The notes: generated by a model not told the origin, from the sequence alone. A DNA stretch of 64,000 nucleotides from Microglena sp. YARC (GCA_022414725.1 JAJSRW010002078.1:1-64000), one strand, 5' to 3'; numbered from the stretch's first letter, positions 34,209 through 44,574 are shown. Numbers and translations are program-made.

Positions 34209-36659
34209 CAAGGCGTAGGTATGACATCCGTGAAAAACTGTATGAACAGTATCCAAAGCTCTTCTTGCACGCATCTGCTGATGCAATGGACAACAAGAAG
34301 ACTAATCTTCCTCAGTCACGCCACTTCTCACATACAAAGAAGACTGCAGGAGGTGAACTTCTAAAGACACGCATCATGTGTGAGTATAAATACAGCGCAT
34401 GTAGGACATGTCCTCCCGATCATAATCGGGAGCATACACAGTATTTAAAACTTGAAATGATTACTTAACAAAATAATGCTAATATTCTGACTTCATGTGT
34501 CCTTCTATGTTAACTCAGGATTATTCTCCCAGGGAAGAGGCTTCATTGGTTATTGGGCTTTGCCACTCTACTCGCAGTCCATCAATCTGACTATATCATG
34601 CTTCCAACATTTCTTCAACCGGGTCCTTGAAGAAGAGGGCAGCTTCCACCGTATTGCTTCTTGCAAATGGACAACGCGGCAAAGGACAACAAGAACGCTT
34701 TCATGTTCGCATACTTGTCCTTGTTGGTTGAGATGAACTGGTTTGAGGAAGTGTACGTCCATTTCCTCCCTCCCGGACACACACATAGCAATCTTGACCA
34801 AAAGTACTCTGTGATCTCGCAAGGGTTAAAGAACATGGAAGTGTACACCCTGGACCATCTGATGGGCATTGTTGGTAACTTATTCAAGAGAATGGGCCCT
34901 TACACAAGGCAAGACGTCGTGACCTCTATAGGGGACTTCTCCGCTGTCCCTCCTAGACAACGTTTACAAGTTGTTCGGTCATGGCACTAGCACCGTCAAA
35001 GGAGTTAATCGCCGTTTACACGCATTCAAAATAACGAAAGGTCCCAACGGGAGAGTCGGTAAGAATACTTGATATACTGATATTTACAAATTAAATGCTA
35101 CCGTGCGTGTATGTACTGTCTGCACAATGCTCCCGATTATGCTCGGGAGGAATATTGGTGTGCCATGTCCTCATTGATTTACATGTACAGTCTTCAATAG
35201 AAATTAAATGATACAAAGGAAGTTGTACCTAGGACCTAGGATGTATTATCCAAGGGATGCTCCCGAGTATAGTCGGGAGGAATATGGGTGTCCTAAATGA
35301 TTCACTAATATACAATACATGTTTGCACACCAACAATTGCAGGGGTCTATTACAAGGAGTATGACGAGTCAGGATCTTGGAGAGGACAGTGGGACAATGA
35401 CGCTGAACCTATTTACGTCCTCCAAGGCTTCCCACTGGTGGACACCAGAACAGTATTTAAGGAAGCCCCAAGATCAAGATTGAAGAGCTCGAGAATATCG
35501 AGGCAAACTGGGCGGCTGTCTGGAAGACTATTCATAATGAGAAGCCCGGAGGTGACGTCCTTGCAGGCCACATGGCCGATGGTCCTGTACAAACCGCCGG
35601 TGACGACCGTGCAGGACCCGTAGCTGATGTCCGTGTACGACACGCAGCGGAGGACCTTCTAGAACCAGCAGCCGATGACCAGCAGCTGATGGATGAACCA
35701 GCAGCCGATGGCCCATCCCATGCCCAGTCCTTCAAACATATTGCAGAGAAGCTTCGTGAAACTTGGGAAGCCAGCAATAAGTGGTGGACTGATTTCTTCA
35801 ACGTTGAGAAGAGTTATTGGAGCACTCAACCAGATGATGCTGTGACTGGGGAGTACCCGAAAGACCAACATTTTGTCGACTTCCCATCGGAGTTGTCCGC
35901 AACCAGTCGTGTTCTGACACAGTCTGAGAAATCAATGGCCAAGCGCTTGATAGCAGCATTGGATGACTTGTCCATGGATGTGTCAGACATTTTACCTGCA
36001 AGTAACGAGATTGCCAAGACTATGAAGGTCGCACACACTTTGGAGACTACTATGGAAAGGCCAGAGGAGGAGGATGTGTTGTACTTATATTCTTCACAAG
36101 GACGAAGCCGGATAGAAGAATAGCCTACGAGCCCACTACTGATTTGGTTGTTGGTCATGTCGCTGTGGTCAAGGTACAAATGGATGACTCTAGCGGATTG
36201 AGAGGATGGGACGTGGTGGAGGTCAAATCACTACCAGTGAATGGAGAAGTGGAATGTGTGTATTTAAAGCCCTTGTACTCTGGGGCTCAGAAGTTGGTGT
36301 ACACTGAAACACAATACCCAACTTGGCCAGAAAATTGGATGGACCACAAGCTTGTGCCTATTACCGTGGGGGTGAGGAGAAAAGCAACATGGACGGGCGA
36401 TATTCCCATTGACGCATTTCAATTTAGCTGCGAAACCACCAAGGGTATGAAGATCCAGAGAAAGTACCACACAAGCATGCTCCTAGCTTGTCAATCCATT
36501 GAGAAGGACACCAGGGCAGAGGCTGTGCAATCGGATGGAGACAATGCAGACATTGCTGAGGAGGAGGAGATGGAGGAGGAGGAAGATGGGGATGGGGACA
36601 TGGAGGAGGAGAAGGATGAGGAGGAGGAGGACGAGGAGGGGGGGGAGGAGGAGGAGTAA
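34209..36659 (+). pseudogene. DUF7869-like transposase gene, copy 1 (spliced, frameshifted)
   Basis: Exon 1 (34,209 to about 34,382) carries LFLHASADAMDNKKTNLP. An intron with GTGAGTAT donor and TTAACTCAG acceptor (ends about 34,520) contains one palindrome (34,410-34,432). Exon 2 (to 35,058) has the core motifs QMDNAAKDNKNAFMFAYLSLL and FLPPGHTHSNLDQKYSVIS, then HLMGIVGNLF. A 284-bp intron (35,059-35,342, GTAAGA...TTGCAG) holds two more palindromes. Exon 3 (35,343-36,659) ends in a Glu/Asp-rich tail. The D...D...GHTHxxxD spacing matches the DUF7869 domain found in many eukaryotic repeat-encoded proteins and is compatible with an RNase H-type DDE/D transposase. That catalytic role is inference. 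Frameshifts near 34,950, 35,465 and 36,115 disable this copy. Confidence 0.75.
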
Positions 36660-37034
36660 GATGTTTGACACATAGCCGTTTTTTACTAAATTAGAAAAAT
36701 TAAATGAATTATACTTACGATTTTTATTGTAAGATGTAAAAGCTGAATTCTGCCTGCCGACTTATAACCGTCCGCTTTCCCTTTATTTCTTACAATTATA
36801 ATTGTAAGACACGAATTGATGTTAACACCTTTTGTTACAAAATATGGCATTTCAACGTTGTAACATTCGCAATCTGTACGTTTCTCCGTCTTTCAAGCTC
36901 ATTTCAAGCATATTTTGTCAAAATTGACTACAATCTTACGTTTTTTATCGTAAGATTGCATTTGAAAAGCATCAAAAGACCCCCAAAAAGTGATTGTAAG
37001 ATTGGAAATCCGTTCGGAAGCAGGAACGCCCATT

Positions 37035-39450
37035 ATTAGATCCGAATTCACCCGCATTAGATCCAAAGTATCATGCATTCGATCCGAATTCACCCGCATT
37101 AGATCCAAAGTATCCGGCATTATACCCGAATTCACCCGTATTAGATCCAAAGTATCCTGCATTAGATGCAAAGTATCCTGCATTCGAACCGAATTCACCC
37201 GAATTAGATCCGAAGTATCCTGCATTAGACACGAATTCACCCGCATTAGATCCGAATTCACCCGCATTAGATCCAAAGTATCCGGCATTAGACCCGAATT
37301 CACCCGCATTAGATCCAAAGTATCCTGCATTAGATCCGAATTCACCCGCATTAGATCCAAAGTATCCTGCATTCGACCCGAATTCACCCGCATTATATCC
37401 AAAGTATCCTGCATTAGATCCGAATTCACCCGCATTAGACCCGAATTCACCCGCATTAGATCCAAAGTATCCTGCATTAGATGCAAAGTACCCTGCATTA
37501 TACCCGAATTCACCCGCATTAGATCCAAAGTATCCTGCATTAGATCCGAATTCACCCGCATTAGATCCAAAGTATCCGGCATTAGACCCGAATTCACACG
37601 CATTAGATCCAAAGTATCCGGCATTAGATCCGAATTCACCCGCAATAGATCCAAAGTATCCGGCATTAGACCCGAATTCACCCGCATTAGATCCAAAGTA
37701 TCCAGCATTAGATCCGAATTCACCCGCATTAGATCCAAAGTACCGGGCATTGGACCCGAATTCACCCGCATTAGACCCAAAGTATCCGGCATTGGACCCG
37801 AATTCACCCGCATTTGATCCAAAGTATCTGGCATTAGACCCGAATTCACCCGCATTAGATCCAAAGTATCCGGCATTAGACCCGAATTCACCTGCATTAG
37901 ATGCAAAGTATCCTGCATTGGACCCAAAGTATCCTGCATTAGATCCAAAGTATCCTGCATTAGATCCAAAGTATCCTGCATTAGATCCAAAGTATCCTGC
38001 ATTAGATCCAAAGTGTCCTGCATTAAATCCAAAGTATCCTGCATTAGATGCAAAGTATCCTGCATTAGACCCGAATTCACCTGCATTAGATCCGAAGTAT
38101 CCTGCATTAGACCCGAATTCACCCGCATTAGATCCAAAGTATCCTGCATTAGATGCAAAGTACCCTGCATTAGACCCGAATTCACCCGCATTAGATCCAA
38201 AGTATCCTGCATTAGATGCAAAGTATCCTGCATTCGACCCGAATTTACCTGCATTAGATCCTAAGTATCCTGCAGTAGACCCGAATTCACCTGCATTAGA
38301 TCCAAAGTATCCTGCATTAGATGCAAAGTATCCTGCATTAGACCCGAATTCACCCGCATTAGATCCAAAGTATCCTGCATTAGACCCGAATTCACCCGCA
38401 TTACATCCAAAGTATCCTGCATTAGATCCGAATTCACCCGCATTAGATCCAAAGTATCCGGCATTAGACCCGAATTCACCCGCATTAGATCCAAAGTATC
38501 CGGCATCGGACCCGAATTCACCTGCATTAGATCCAAAGTATCTGGCATTGGACCCGAATTCACCAGCATTAGACCCAAAGTATCCTGCATTAGACCCGAA
38601 TTCACCTGCATTAGATGCAAAGTATCCTGCATTGGACCCAAAGTATCCTGCATTATATCCAAAGTATCCTGCATTAGATCCAAAGTATCCTTTATTAGAT
38701 CCAAAGTACCCTGCATTAGATCCAAAGTATCCTGCATTAGATCCAAAGTATCCTGCATTAGATGCAAAGTATCCTGCGTTAGACCCGAATTCACCTGCAT
38801 TTGATCCGAAGTATCCTGCATTAGACCCGAATTCACCCGCATTAGATCCAAAGTATCCTGCATTAGATGCAAAGTACCCTGCATTAGACCCGAATTCACC
38901 CGCATTAGATCCAAAGTATCCTGCATTAGATGCAAAGTATCCTGCATTCGACCCGAATTTACCTGCATTAGATCCGAAGTATCCTGCAGTAGACCCGAAT
39001 TCACCTGCATTAGATCCAAAGTATCCTGCATTAGATGCAAAGTATCCTGCATTAGACCCGAATTCACCCGCATTAGATCCAAAGTATCCTGCATTAGACC
39101 CGAATTCAGCCGCATTACATTCAAAGTATCCTGCATTAGATCCGAATTCACCCGCATTAGATCCAAAGTATCCGGTATTAGACCCGAATTCACCCGCATT
39201 TGATCCAAAGTATCCGGCATTGGAACCGAATTCACCTGCATTAGATCCAAAGTATCCGGCATTGGACCCGAATTCACCCGCATTAGACCCAAAGTATCCG
39301 GCATTGGACCCGAATTATCTGCATTAGTTCCAAAGTATCCTGCATTCGACCCGAATTCACCTGCATTAGATCCGAAGTATCCTGCATTAAACCCGAATTC
39401 ACCCGCATTAGATCCAAAGTATCCTGCATTGGACCCGAATATGCAAGATT
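37035..39450. repeat. Tandem array of 21-bp units in a viral gene
   Basis: About 115 units alternate between two 21-bp forms, GATCCAAAGTATCCTGCATTA and GACCCGAATTCACCCGCATTA, giving many EcoRI sites. All frames tend to stay open because 21 is divisible by three, so the long plus-strand frame (37,750-39,327, Asp-Pro-Lys-Tyr-Pro-Ala-Leu repeats) is probably spurious. Within the array, larger blocks (for example 37,900-38,480 and 38,620-39,190) are near-identical and indicate a recent ~720-bp duplication. Confidence 0.93.
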
Positions 39451-39889
39451 CTATCAAATCAATGTATCGAGTGTTGTTGCTAGGATCCTTGATCACAATA
39501 TTCGACTCGAATACAGATATCCCAAGTATTGTTGTTTTTGCAGATTGAATGACAATATCTTTCACGATGTTCGATGTACCAAGCACTCCTGTGTTAGAAG
39601 TAACATACATGGAAATAGCTCCCTCAGAGTCAGGAGTCAGCACAGAAACACCGCCTGCACAATTCCCATTATCATATAGAGCCCCCTTCACGACAAGCCC
39701 TTCGTGTTCGTCTACGAACACGCTAAGATTGGATGCACCGATTCTACCTGCGAGCACTCTGTTCCCTTGCTGCGTCCATAAAAGAAGGAGGTCGTTTTCT
39801 CTCACTACCCCAGGGAAAATTATATCGTCGGCGGTTGCCATCATCACAACCGCACCCATCATGTCAAGCGCTTCGTTAGAACTCGACAT
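37035..39889 (-). pseudogene. Repeat-containing fibre-like viral protein, truncated by transposon copy 1
   Basis: The minus-strand frame starting at ATG 39,889 has a unique ~150-residue N-terminal domain (MSSSNEALDMMGAVVMMAT..., later VLAGRIGASNLSVFVDEHEG and TSNTGVLGTSN). The alternating hydrophobic pattern suggests beta structure, as in viral fibre or surface proteins. It then enters heptad-like repeats GSNAGYF/GSNAGEF encoded by the 21-bp array. A one-base deletion near 39,313 shifts the rest into another open frame, which ends at 38,261. The array and the gene are cut at 37,034 by transposon copy 1, so the C-terminus is missing. No family is assigned; a fibre role is inferred from repeat architecture. 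Confidence 0.6.
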
Positions 39890-39910
39890 AGTCTTGTGTA
39901 CTCAATGTGT

Positions 39911-41116
39911 CTACAAAACCTTTGCTCTACTGTACGGGCAGCTTTTCTGAATGCGCAACCAATCGCAAATTCCTCGCCCCTTTTTTTTGTGATGGGTGAT
40001 CGTGGAGGGGCAGGTAACGTGGAAGTTGTGATTGCAACTTAGATTGATGACGATGTCTTCTTCTTTGAACGCCTCATGACAGAGGCCGCACACGTCACTG
40101 GTGTTTGGATGTAGGTAAGGTATGTATTCGATACCCTCTTCATTCACCTCTACACCATGAGGTTCGCACACCTGCATGTACAAAGAGGATGACAAGGCAT
40201 GTTTGGCTTCGCTCTCTGTGATGGTCTCGTTGTGACACGATTGGCGCAGGCGAACGTTAGTGGGGTCCGTGCACATAACACCCCACTTGGAAACTACCCA
40301 CACACACCACTTGGAAACTACCCACACACCCCACTTGGAAACTACCCACACACACCACCCGCACAACATGTTGTCCATAATCCACCCCATGTTGCGCACG
40401 AACCCATCCGCCCTCTCAATGCAGCATACGATCGAGTCATACCGTTTATTTTCGTCGCATGTCACGATCCCACGGTCGGCTACGTACTCCGGCGAAATGC
40501 AGAAACGTTTCATCTGAACGCGGTGGATGCGGGATGTCAGCGAAGTGACAATTGAACTCTTCAATAGTTTGTCCGTGTTAAGTACGTACAACCGATCCTG
40601 GGTATGGCAAAGAGAGTCAATGTCGAACGCTATGTTGAACCAGTTGAAGTTGTGCCACGCACTCCAGAAACAATTCACAATCGCCACGCTCACGCGTCTG
40701 TGCACGCTCTTGTCCGCAAGAGGAATCCACACATGGTACAATGTCTCCTTGAAAACATGCGAAGAGCGATAATCGGAATCGTTCTTCGTAATTCCGTGCC
40801 GGGTGCAAACGAACTGGGTGGCGAACAAAGCCCCCATCACCCTTGGGAACAACTCAGTGTTGCTAGGGCTCATCTTGCAAGTGATTTCGAACACGTGGAT
40901 CGATGAAGACTCATCATCTCCAATAGAAGAGAGAGTCTGCATGACCGTGTCACCCAATATGTCGGCATGGAAAGCATGCATAATCATGACGAGCTTGTTA
41001 ACACCTTCCTTGAATGCATCCGTGCCAGCAGAGTCCTCCACATGCTTCACGTTTTTAACGAATGGTAGAGAACTGCCCATAAAGCCTGGTACCACAATAC
41101 CCTTGCGACAATGCAT
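39911..41116 (-). CDS. RING-finger-like protein with an in-frame minisatellite (401 aa)
   Basis: The C-terminal ~60 residues carry a RING-H2-type pattern, CGLCHEAF...LSCNHNFHVTC...CDWLRIQKSCPYSR. The last zinc pair reads CPYS instead of CPxC, so the final cysteine is absent and zinc binding may be weakened. Residues about 1-250 form an unrecognised domain. A tandem insertion of a 24-bp unit (40,278-40,355) encodes the repeated WVVSKW(G/C)V just before residue 290 without breaking the frame. RING proteins in large DNA viruses commonly act as ubiquitin ligases on host targets; that role is inferred. The frame is intact at 401 codons. Confidence 0.65.
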   Translation of the reverse strand: MHCRKGIVVPGFMGSSLPFVKNVKHVEDSAGTDAFKEGVNKLVMIMHAFHADILGDTVMQTLSSIGDDESSSIHVFEITCKMSPSNTELFPRVMGALFATQFVCTRHGITKNDSDYRSSHVFKETLYHVWIPLADKSVHRRVSVAIVNCFWSAWHNFNWFNIAFDIDSLCHTQDRLYVLNTDKLLKSSIVTSLTSRIHRVQMKRFCISPEYVADRGIVTCDENKRYDSIVCCIERADGFVRNMGWIMDNMLCGWCVWVVSKWGVWVVSKWCVWVVSKWGVMCTDPTNVRLRQSCHNETITESEAKHALSSSLYMQVCEPHGVEVNEEGIEYIPYLHPNTSDVCGLCHEAFKEEDIVINLSCNHNFHVTCPSTITHHKKKGRGICDWLRIQKSCPYSRAKVL

Positions 41117-41217
41117 GTATATTAAATAAAGTCCTTAAACTGGGCGAATTTCTTGACGAGTATTCACTATCACGTAATACATAAGACTGATTCGTAGGAA
41201 CGCGAGCGAGCGAGTCC

Positions 41218-41514
41218 TCAAGATTTTGCGGTCGCCACCAGGATCCATGGCTGCCGAAACTCAATGCGGTACCCTCTCCGAACTAATGTCTTCAGAGGCG
41301 CCTCAACGACTGTACCCAAGAAGATGAACAGCGTAGACACAACCGCGGATACACCGATGTTCCTCGTTGCGGAATACACAATCAAAAAGAATAATAAATG
41401 ACGAACAAGAGGGTTTGAGAATAACGCTTGCATTTCCTCGTCAGGTTGGAGGACGAACCTCCCCCCAAAACCGACAATCAACGATGATAAACCTAAGGCA
41501 ACTTGATTTGCCAT
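41218..41514 (-). CDS. Small NCLDV-type membrane protein (98 aa)
   Basis: Residues 5-18 and especially 36-72 are hydrophobic (SNPLVRHLLFFLIVYSATRNIGVSAVVSTLFIFL). This matches a small protein conserved in many large DNA viruses, where a short polar N-terminus precedes a segment of the type LVR-hydrophobic-TR(N/D)I. It probably sits in the virion inner membrane (inference from the family). Its ATG overlaps the stop codon of the upstream gene in a TAATG arrangement, a compact layout that supports co-expression. Confidence 0.65.
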   Translation of the reverse strand: MANQVALGLSSLIVGFGGRFVLQPDEEMQALFSNPLVRHLLFFLIVYSATRNIGVSAVVSTLFIFLGTVVEAPLKTLVRRGYRIEFRQPWILVATAKS

Positions 41515-42494
41515 TAAACAAATTTATGAATACACTCATTTATTCTGTCATCGCCCTTAGGCACGCAGCCGATATTGAGAGTCACGAAAGCCTGAAGGGA
41601 TTGGTTGACGATGGCCCCTGGCCTCACGAACGCATCAAACAATGCCATCGCACGGATCGCCTCGAGCATCTGCTCGTGCAACACGAGCGTGCCTTCGACG
41701 CTGTTGTAGAAACCGGGAGCGAGAATGTAGAACGAGTTCGAAAAACCCTGAGCGTTGGGTTCGCCAAGACGAACGACTTCGTGACCCTCCTCTCGGTTGA
41801 TATAAGAGTTCGCCTGCAAGATCAAAGACATATTATCTGCCTCACCTGACGCAGACTCGGGACGACCATCGAACTCCGAGAACCGGACATCGTCCCCTAC
41901 TACGAACTCGTTCATGTCGAAGAAACGGTTGCACACGATGCGGATGTACAACCCATACTGTGTTTCGTAGGACAAAGATGTCAGTCGCAAGGCGTCAACA
42001 CTATTGTTGAACAATGCACCGCTAGGACGTGTTATCGACACAACGAGCGAACGGAGGGATGCAAGAGGGGTGTCGAACGTCTTCCTATCTAGTTCACGCA
42101 CGGGTTTAAGCATGACGTATCCGCGCCCGTTGGCAGCGCGGAACGAACGGTCGAACACGAGCACGCAAAAATTCCGACGGATGGCCTCAGAACTCCCGTC
42201 GTACATGCCATCGAATCCCTCAAGGTTCACCAGGACATAAAGGTACGAAAAGTCATAGTCGTGAAGGTACGGACGCGCGGAACTTGCTCGCTTCTCCATA
42301 GGAACGATAGCGCTAGACACGGATATCCACGAGATTCCGCGGAAATCCTCACGCCCAAACCCTGTCACACTCGAACCGAAGCGAAAGCGGTGAGGGTGCG
42401 CCTCAACGTCCCTATCAACACCGTGGAGACCAACACTCCTATAGACATCACCCACATGGTGGGTTACAGAGGGAATCACCGCAGAAGAAGGCAA
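41514..42494 (-). CDS. Conserved NCLDV protein, possibly a capsid component (326 aa)
   Basis: An intact 326-codon frame with a central block I recognise from several large-virus genomes. It runs YLYVLVNLEGFDGMYDGSSEAIRRNF, then VLVFDRSF...GRGYVMLKPVRE, then FDTPLASLRSLVVSI with RPSGALFNNSVD. The predominantly beta character and the conserved GYVMLKP and PLASL segments are consistent with a jelly-roll minor capsid or penton-type protein, but that is inference. The C-terminal third (NREEGHEVV... FYILAPGF) looks helical and variable. The first ~25 residues may be extra: an in-frame ATG near 42,294 (MEKRASSARPYLHDY) is an alternative start. Confidence 0.65.
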   Translation of the reverse strand: MPSSAVIPSVTHHVGDVYRSVGLHGVDRDVEAHPHRFRFGSSVTGFGREDFRGISWISVSSAIVPMEKRASSARPYLHDYDFSYLYVLVNLEGFDGMYDGSSEAIRRNFCVLVFDRSFRAANGRGYVMLKPVRELDRKTFDTPLASLRSLVVSITRPSGALFNNSVDALRLTSLSYETQYGLYIRIVCNRFFDMNEFVVGDDVRFSEFDGRPESASGEADNMSLILQANSYINREEGHEVVRLGEPNAQGFSNSFYILAPGFYNSVEGTLVLHEQMLEAIRAMALFDAFVRPGAIVNQSLQAFVTLNIGCVPKGDDRINECIHKFV

Positions 42495-42620
42495 AGTACA
42501 TGCATGATCAGTTACAATGTGATCAATTAGATTGTGACCACTTAGATTGTGATCGGTTAGATTTTGATCGGTTACAGAATGATCAGTATCTGGAGCAGAG
42601 GTACTAAACGTAAGACGGTC
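42495..42620. promoter_or_regulatory. Intergenic 12-18-bp direct repeats
   Basis: Between two minus-strand viral genes lies a run of related words: GATCAGTTACAATGTGATCA, GATTGTGACCACTTA, GATTGTGATCGGTTA, GATTTTGATCGGTTA. They are spaced about 15-18 bases apart. This could be a regulatory repeat upstream of the 326-codon gene or a simple expansion; no motif was recognised. Confidence 0.35.
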
Positions 42621-43208
42621 TCATACAAGATCCTCTACACGGCGATCGAATTCCTCGTTTGATATATGAGGGACTTCATCTCCGTCCAAACGAAGATCAG
42701 ATCCGTCGTCGTTGGTGTTACGAGAGTTCGTGTTGTTAGAGGATGATGAATCTACAAAGTTGGTCATGACCGTGTCACGGTCCTCCGCACGCAATCTAGA
42801 GAGCGTGCTCTGGGGGCGAGGGGGCGCATCTTCCAATCCCGGCAAACGTGGTCGTGATTGCTGCTGAAAAACGTCCCTTTCGCGACGAATGAATAGAGTG
42901 TCGTTGTTGCTCTTTTTTTCGATATAGGTTGCAGATTTCGGGGGGGATTCTTCCTCATCCATCTTCATCATGTCCCGCATGAGATTTAACGCTATATTGT
43001 TCTTATCGCGCAATGAGAGGGAGTCGCTATCTCTCCGCTTCTCCACCCCCTGCATGAACAGGAAAAGTTTTTGGCGAATGCGGAGAATATCGTTCGCACC
43101 CTGAAAGACAATGTTGTGGCGCTCCTTCATGTAGACGTGAAAGGCTGCCTCGCAAGTCTTGACGTTCTCAAGTGAAATGAATGCATATGACTGATTTTTG
43201 GATTCCAT
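42621..43208 (-). CDS. Unknown viral-type protein with disordered C-terminus (195 aa)
   Basis: The first ~75 residues look folded (SYAFISLENVKTCEAAFHVYMKERHNIVF..., then RIRQKLFLFMQGVEK). The rest is charged and Ser/Asn-rich (SSSSNNTNSRNTNDDG) and probably disordered, ending in a short acidic helix (NEEFDRRVEDLV). N-termini of this type occur in conserved hypothetical proteins of large DNA viruses. I cannot give a function. The frame is intact. Confidence 0.5.
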   Translation of the reverse strand: MESKNQSYAFISLENVKTCEAAFHVYMKERHNIVFQGANDILRIRQKLFLFMQGVEKRRDSDSLSLRDKNNIALNLMRDMMKMDEEESPPKSATYIEKKSNNDTLFIRRERDVFQQQSRPRLPGLEDAPPRPQSTLSRLRAEDRDTVMTNFVDSSSSNNTNSRNTNDDGSDLRLDGDEVPHISNEEFDRRVEDLV

Positions 43209-43331
43209 AATGAATCGACAAACACACGTCCAATCCCAACACGTCCAATAATGGTTGCAAATATTTCTTTACGAGACAACCTCACGCATCATAAAATAAA
43301 AAAAACAATTAATAAGAACATCTAATCGAAT

Positions 43332-43709
43332 ATGTCTGACATCATCAACAACAACAACAACAATGGAATCCGCTCCCAGGGGTGGGTCGTGATCGTGGCA
43401 TCGGTCATATTCCACATCACCGTCATAGTGACAAGCTTGATGCGCAACAACTTCAACATCACGTTGGCGCTGATGTTGCTTCTGTCAATCGCGTTAACGG
43501 CGCTTGCGGTATATGACATTCATTGCCTAGAGTCCGGAGGATGTACAGTTTGGAGTTGGATAAGAACTATATTAATCGTCTTAACTATGGTATTGTCCAC
43601 GCTAACTGTGATAATGGTGGGATACAAGGACAATGAAAACAAAACAAAGAAAAAACGTGGGCAGTTGACTAGTTTGCTTTCCGAAAAAAGTAAACCTAAC
43701 AGTGTATAA
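43332..43709 (+). CDS. Four-span membrane protein of NCLDV type (125 aa)
   Basis: After a polar N-terminus with an Asn run (residues 5-11), hydrophobic segments lie at about residues 18-36, 43-61 (NITLALMLLLSIALTALAV) and 77-98 (IRTILIVLTMVLSTLTVIMVG). CLESGGCTVWSWI sits in a loop with two cysteines. The C-terminus is basic. This layout, with a CxxxGxC.(V/L)W.W motif between the second and third spans, is familiar from small virion membrane proteins of large DNA viruses. It is transcribed opposite to the gene at 42,621-43,208. Confidence 0.55.
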   Translation: MSDIINNNNNNGIRSQGWVVIVASVIFHITVIVTSLMRNNFNITLALMLLLSIALTALAVYDIHCLESGGCTVWSWIRTILIVLTMVLSTLTVIMVGYKDNENKTKKKRGQLTSLLSEKSKPNSV

Positions 43710-43828
43710 GGAATTTGCATATTTCTTAATACATGCCCCCAGTACCCCGGATGTGTAATAAGAAATTCATAGGTTTGGGGATAAACGGGTAGCTAAAATT
43801 CAACGGGGAACGTTCAAACACGTACTTA

Positions 43829-44110
43829 CATTCGACTCGACTAAAATGAAACCGGAAGCATGAATTTTACAACTACGGGAAACCTTGTATTTTTGTCAAA
43901 TTCAATATTTGTAACCAGATACTGTCACTACAAGCGGCGGAATACTTAAATGAAACCGATTCGTGTACGGCACACCTTACGATTTTACCTAATGTTGTCG
44001 CGACCACCGGAGGGGGAGCGAGTGGTGTCTACAACAATACGATTTTGAATCAACAAATTGCACGATGTTAACGATAATATTGTGCTTCTGTTTTACACTT
44101 GACCTAATGG
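43829..44110 (+). repeat. Two terminal fragments of the mariner/Fanzor-related family
   Basis: A short one lies at 43,829-43,860 (TTCGACTCGACTAAAATGAA). A longer one starts after TA at 43,927-43,928 with CAAGCGGCGGAATACTTAAA and shares the hairpin region and ATTTTGAATCAACAAATTGC with the copy at 25,303. The region between them (43,860-43,925) shows nothing else. Confidence 0.6.
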
Positions 44111-44119
44111 ATTATCACA

Positions 44120-44514
44120 AGAACCTAAAATGGGACCTCCAACTCATACGGACCCAGCACAGTCAACTTGTCTTTCACGACTGGGGTAAATAGTTACAAT
44201 ACGGTCCTCACAGCCAAAAAAGACGGGACAATCAATGTAACGGGAGCCGACGCCAAGTTCTGCATTGACGGGGTATGTCTTACCAAGGGCGACATCGCTA
44301 ATTTCAAGGCTGCAACGGAGAACACAGCAAATATGGATACAGCAAATATGGATACAGCAAGATCGGTTCTATAGAGTTGACTCGCGTGTTCCACGAGCGG
44401 CTCACAATGGAGAAGTATGGGGACGATATCATATCGTTGCGTGGGACACACACCGTGAGCCAGACGTGGACAGAAGCCCTCATGGGCTTTCCCAAAAACT
44501 GGACCAAGTCATGA
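44120..44514 (+). pseudogene. Fibre-like fragment fused to a duplicate C5-methyltransferase tail
   Basis: The frame at 44,168-44,374 (SYNTVLTAKKDGTINVTGADAKF, then CIDGVCLTKGDIANFKAA) has the short beta-repeat style of viral tail- or fibre-like proteins. It ends in a small repeat ANMDTANMDT. From about 44,378 to 44,514 the sequence is a near-identical copy of the last ~135 bases of the methyltransferase gene at 45,990-46,127. The junction is thus a recombination scar rather than a functional fusion. Confidence 0.6.
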
Positions 44515-44574
44515 CATCATCGCATGACCTCCCTGTTAAATTTGTGTAGTCATTAATGTAATAAATAATATGCA

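Larger units (their letters stand above)
25623..37034 (+). mobile_element. Copy 1 of an 11-kb DUF7869-type DNA transposon
   Basis: The left end AATGGAGCGTTCCTGCTTCC and the right end (reverse complement AATGGGCGTTCCTGCTTCC) form the terminal inverted repeats. Inside each end are A/T-rich hairpins CTTAC...GTAAG. The body, left to right, is: a remnant of the gene's acidic tail in reverse orientation (26,585-26,680), repeat-rich spacer, palindrome array (27.9-30.2 kb), exon E in both orientations (30.2-31.4 kb), inverted palindrome array (31.5-33.96 kb) and the DUF7869-like gene. The flanking bases do not form a duplication (ACAT on the left, ATTA on the right), unlike copy 2. The right end sits inside the 21-bp repeat array of a viral gene. 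Confidence 0.85.

Noticed and set aside
37750..39327. 525-codon plus-strand frame (DPNSPALDPKYPALD repeats)
   Set aside because: It lies entirely within the 21-bp array. The minus strand has a unique N-terminal domain leading into the array, so the minus strand is the better gene.
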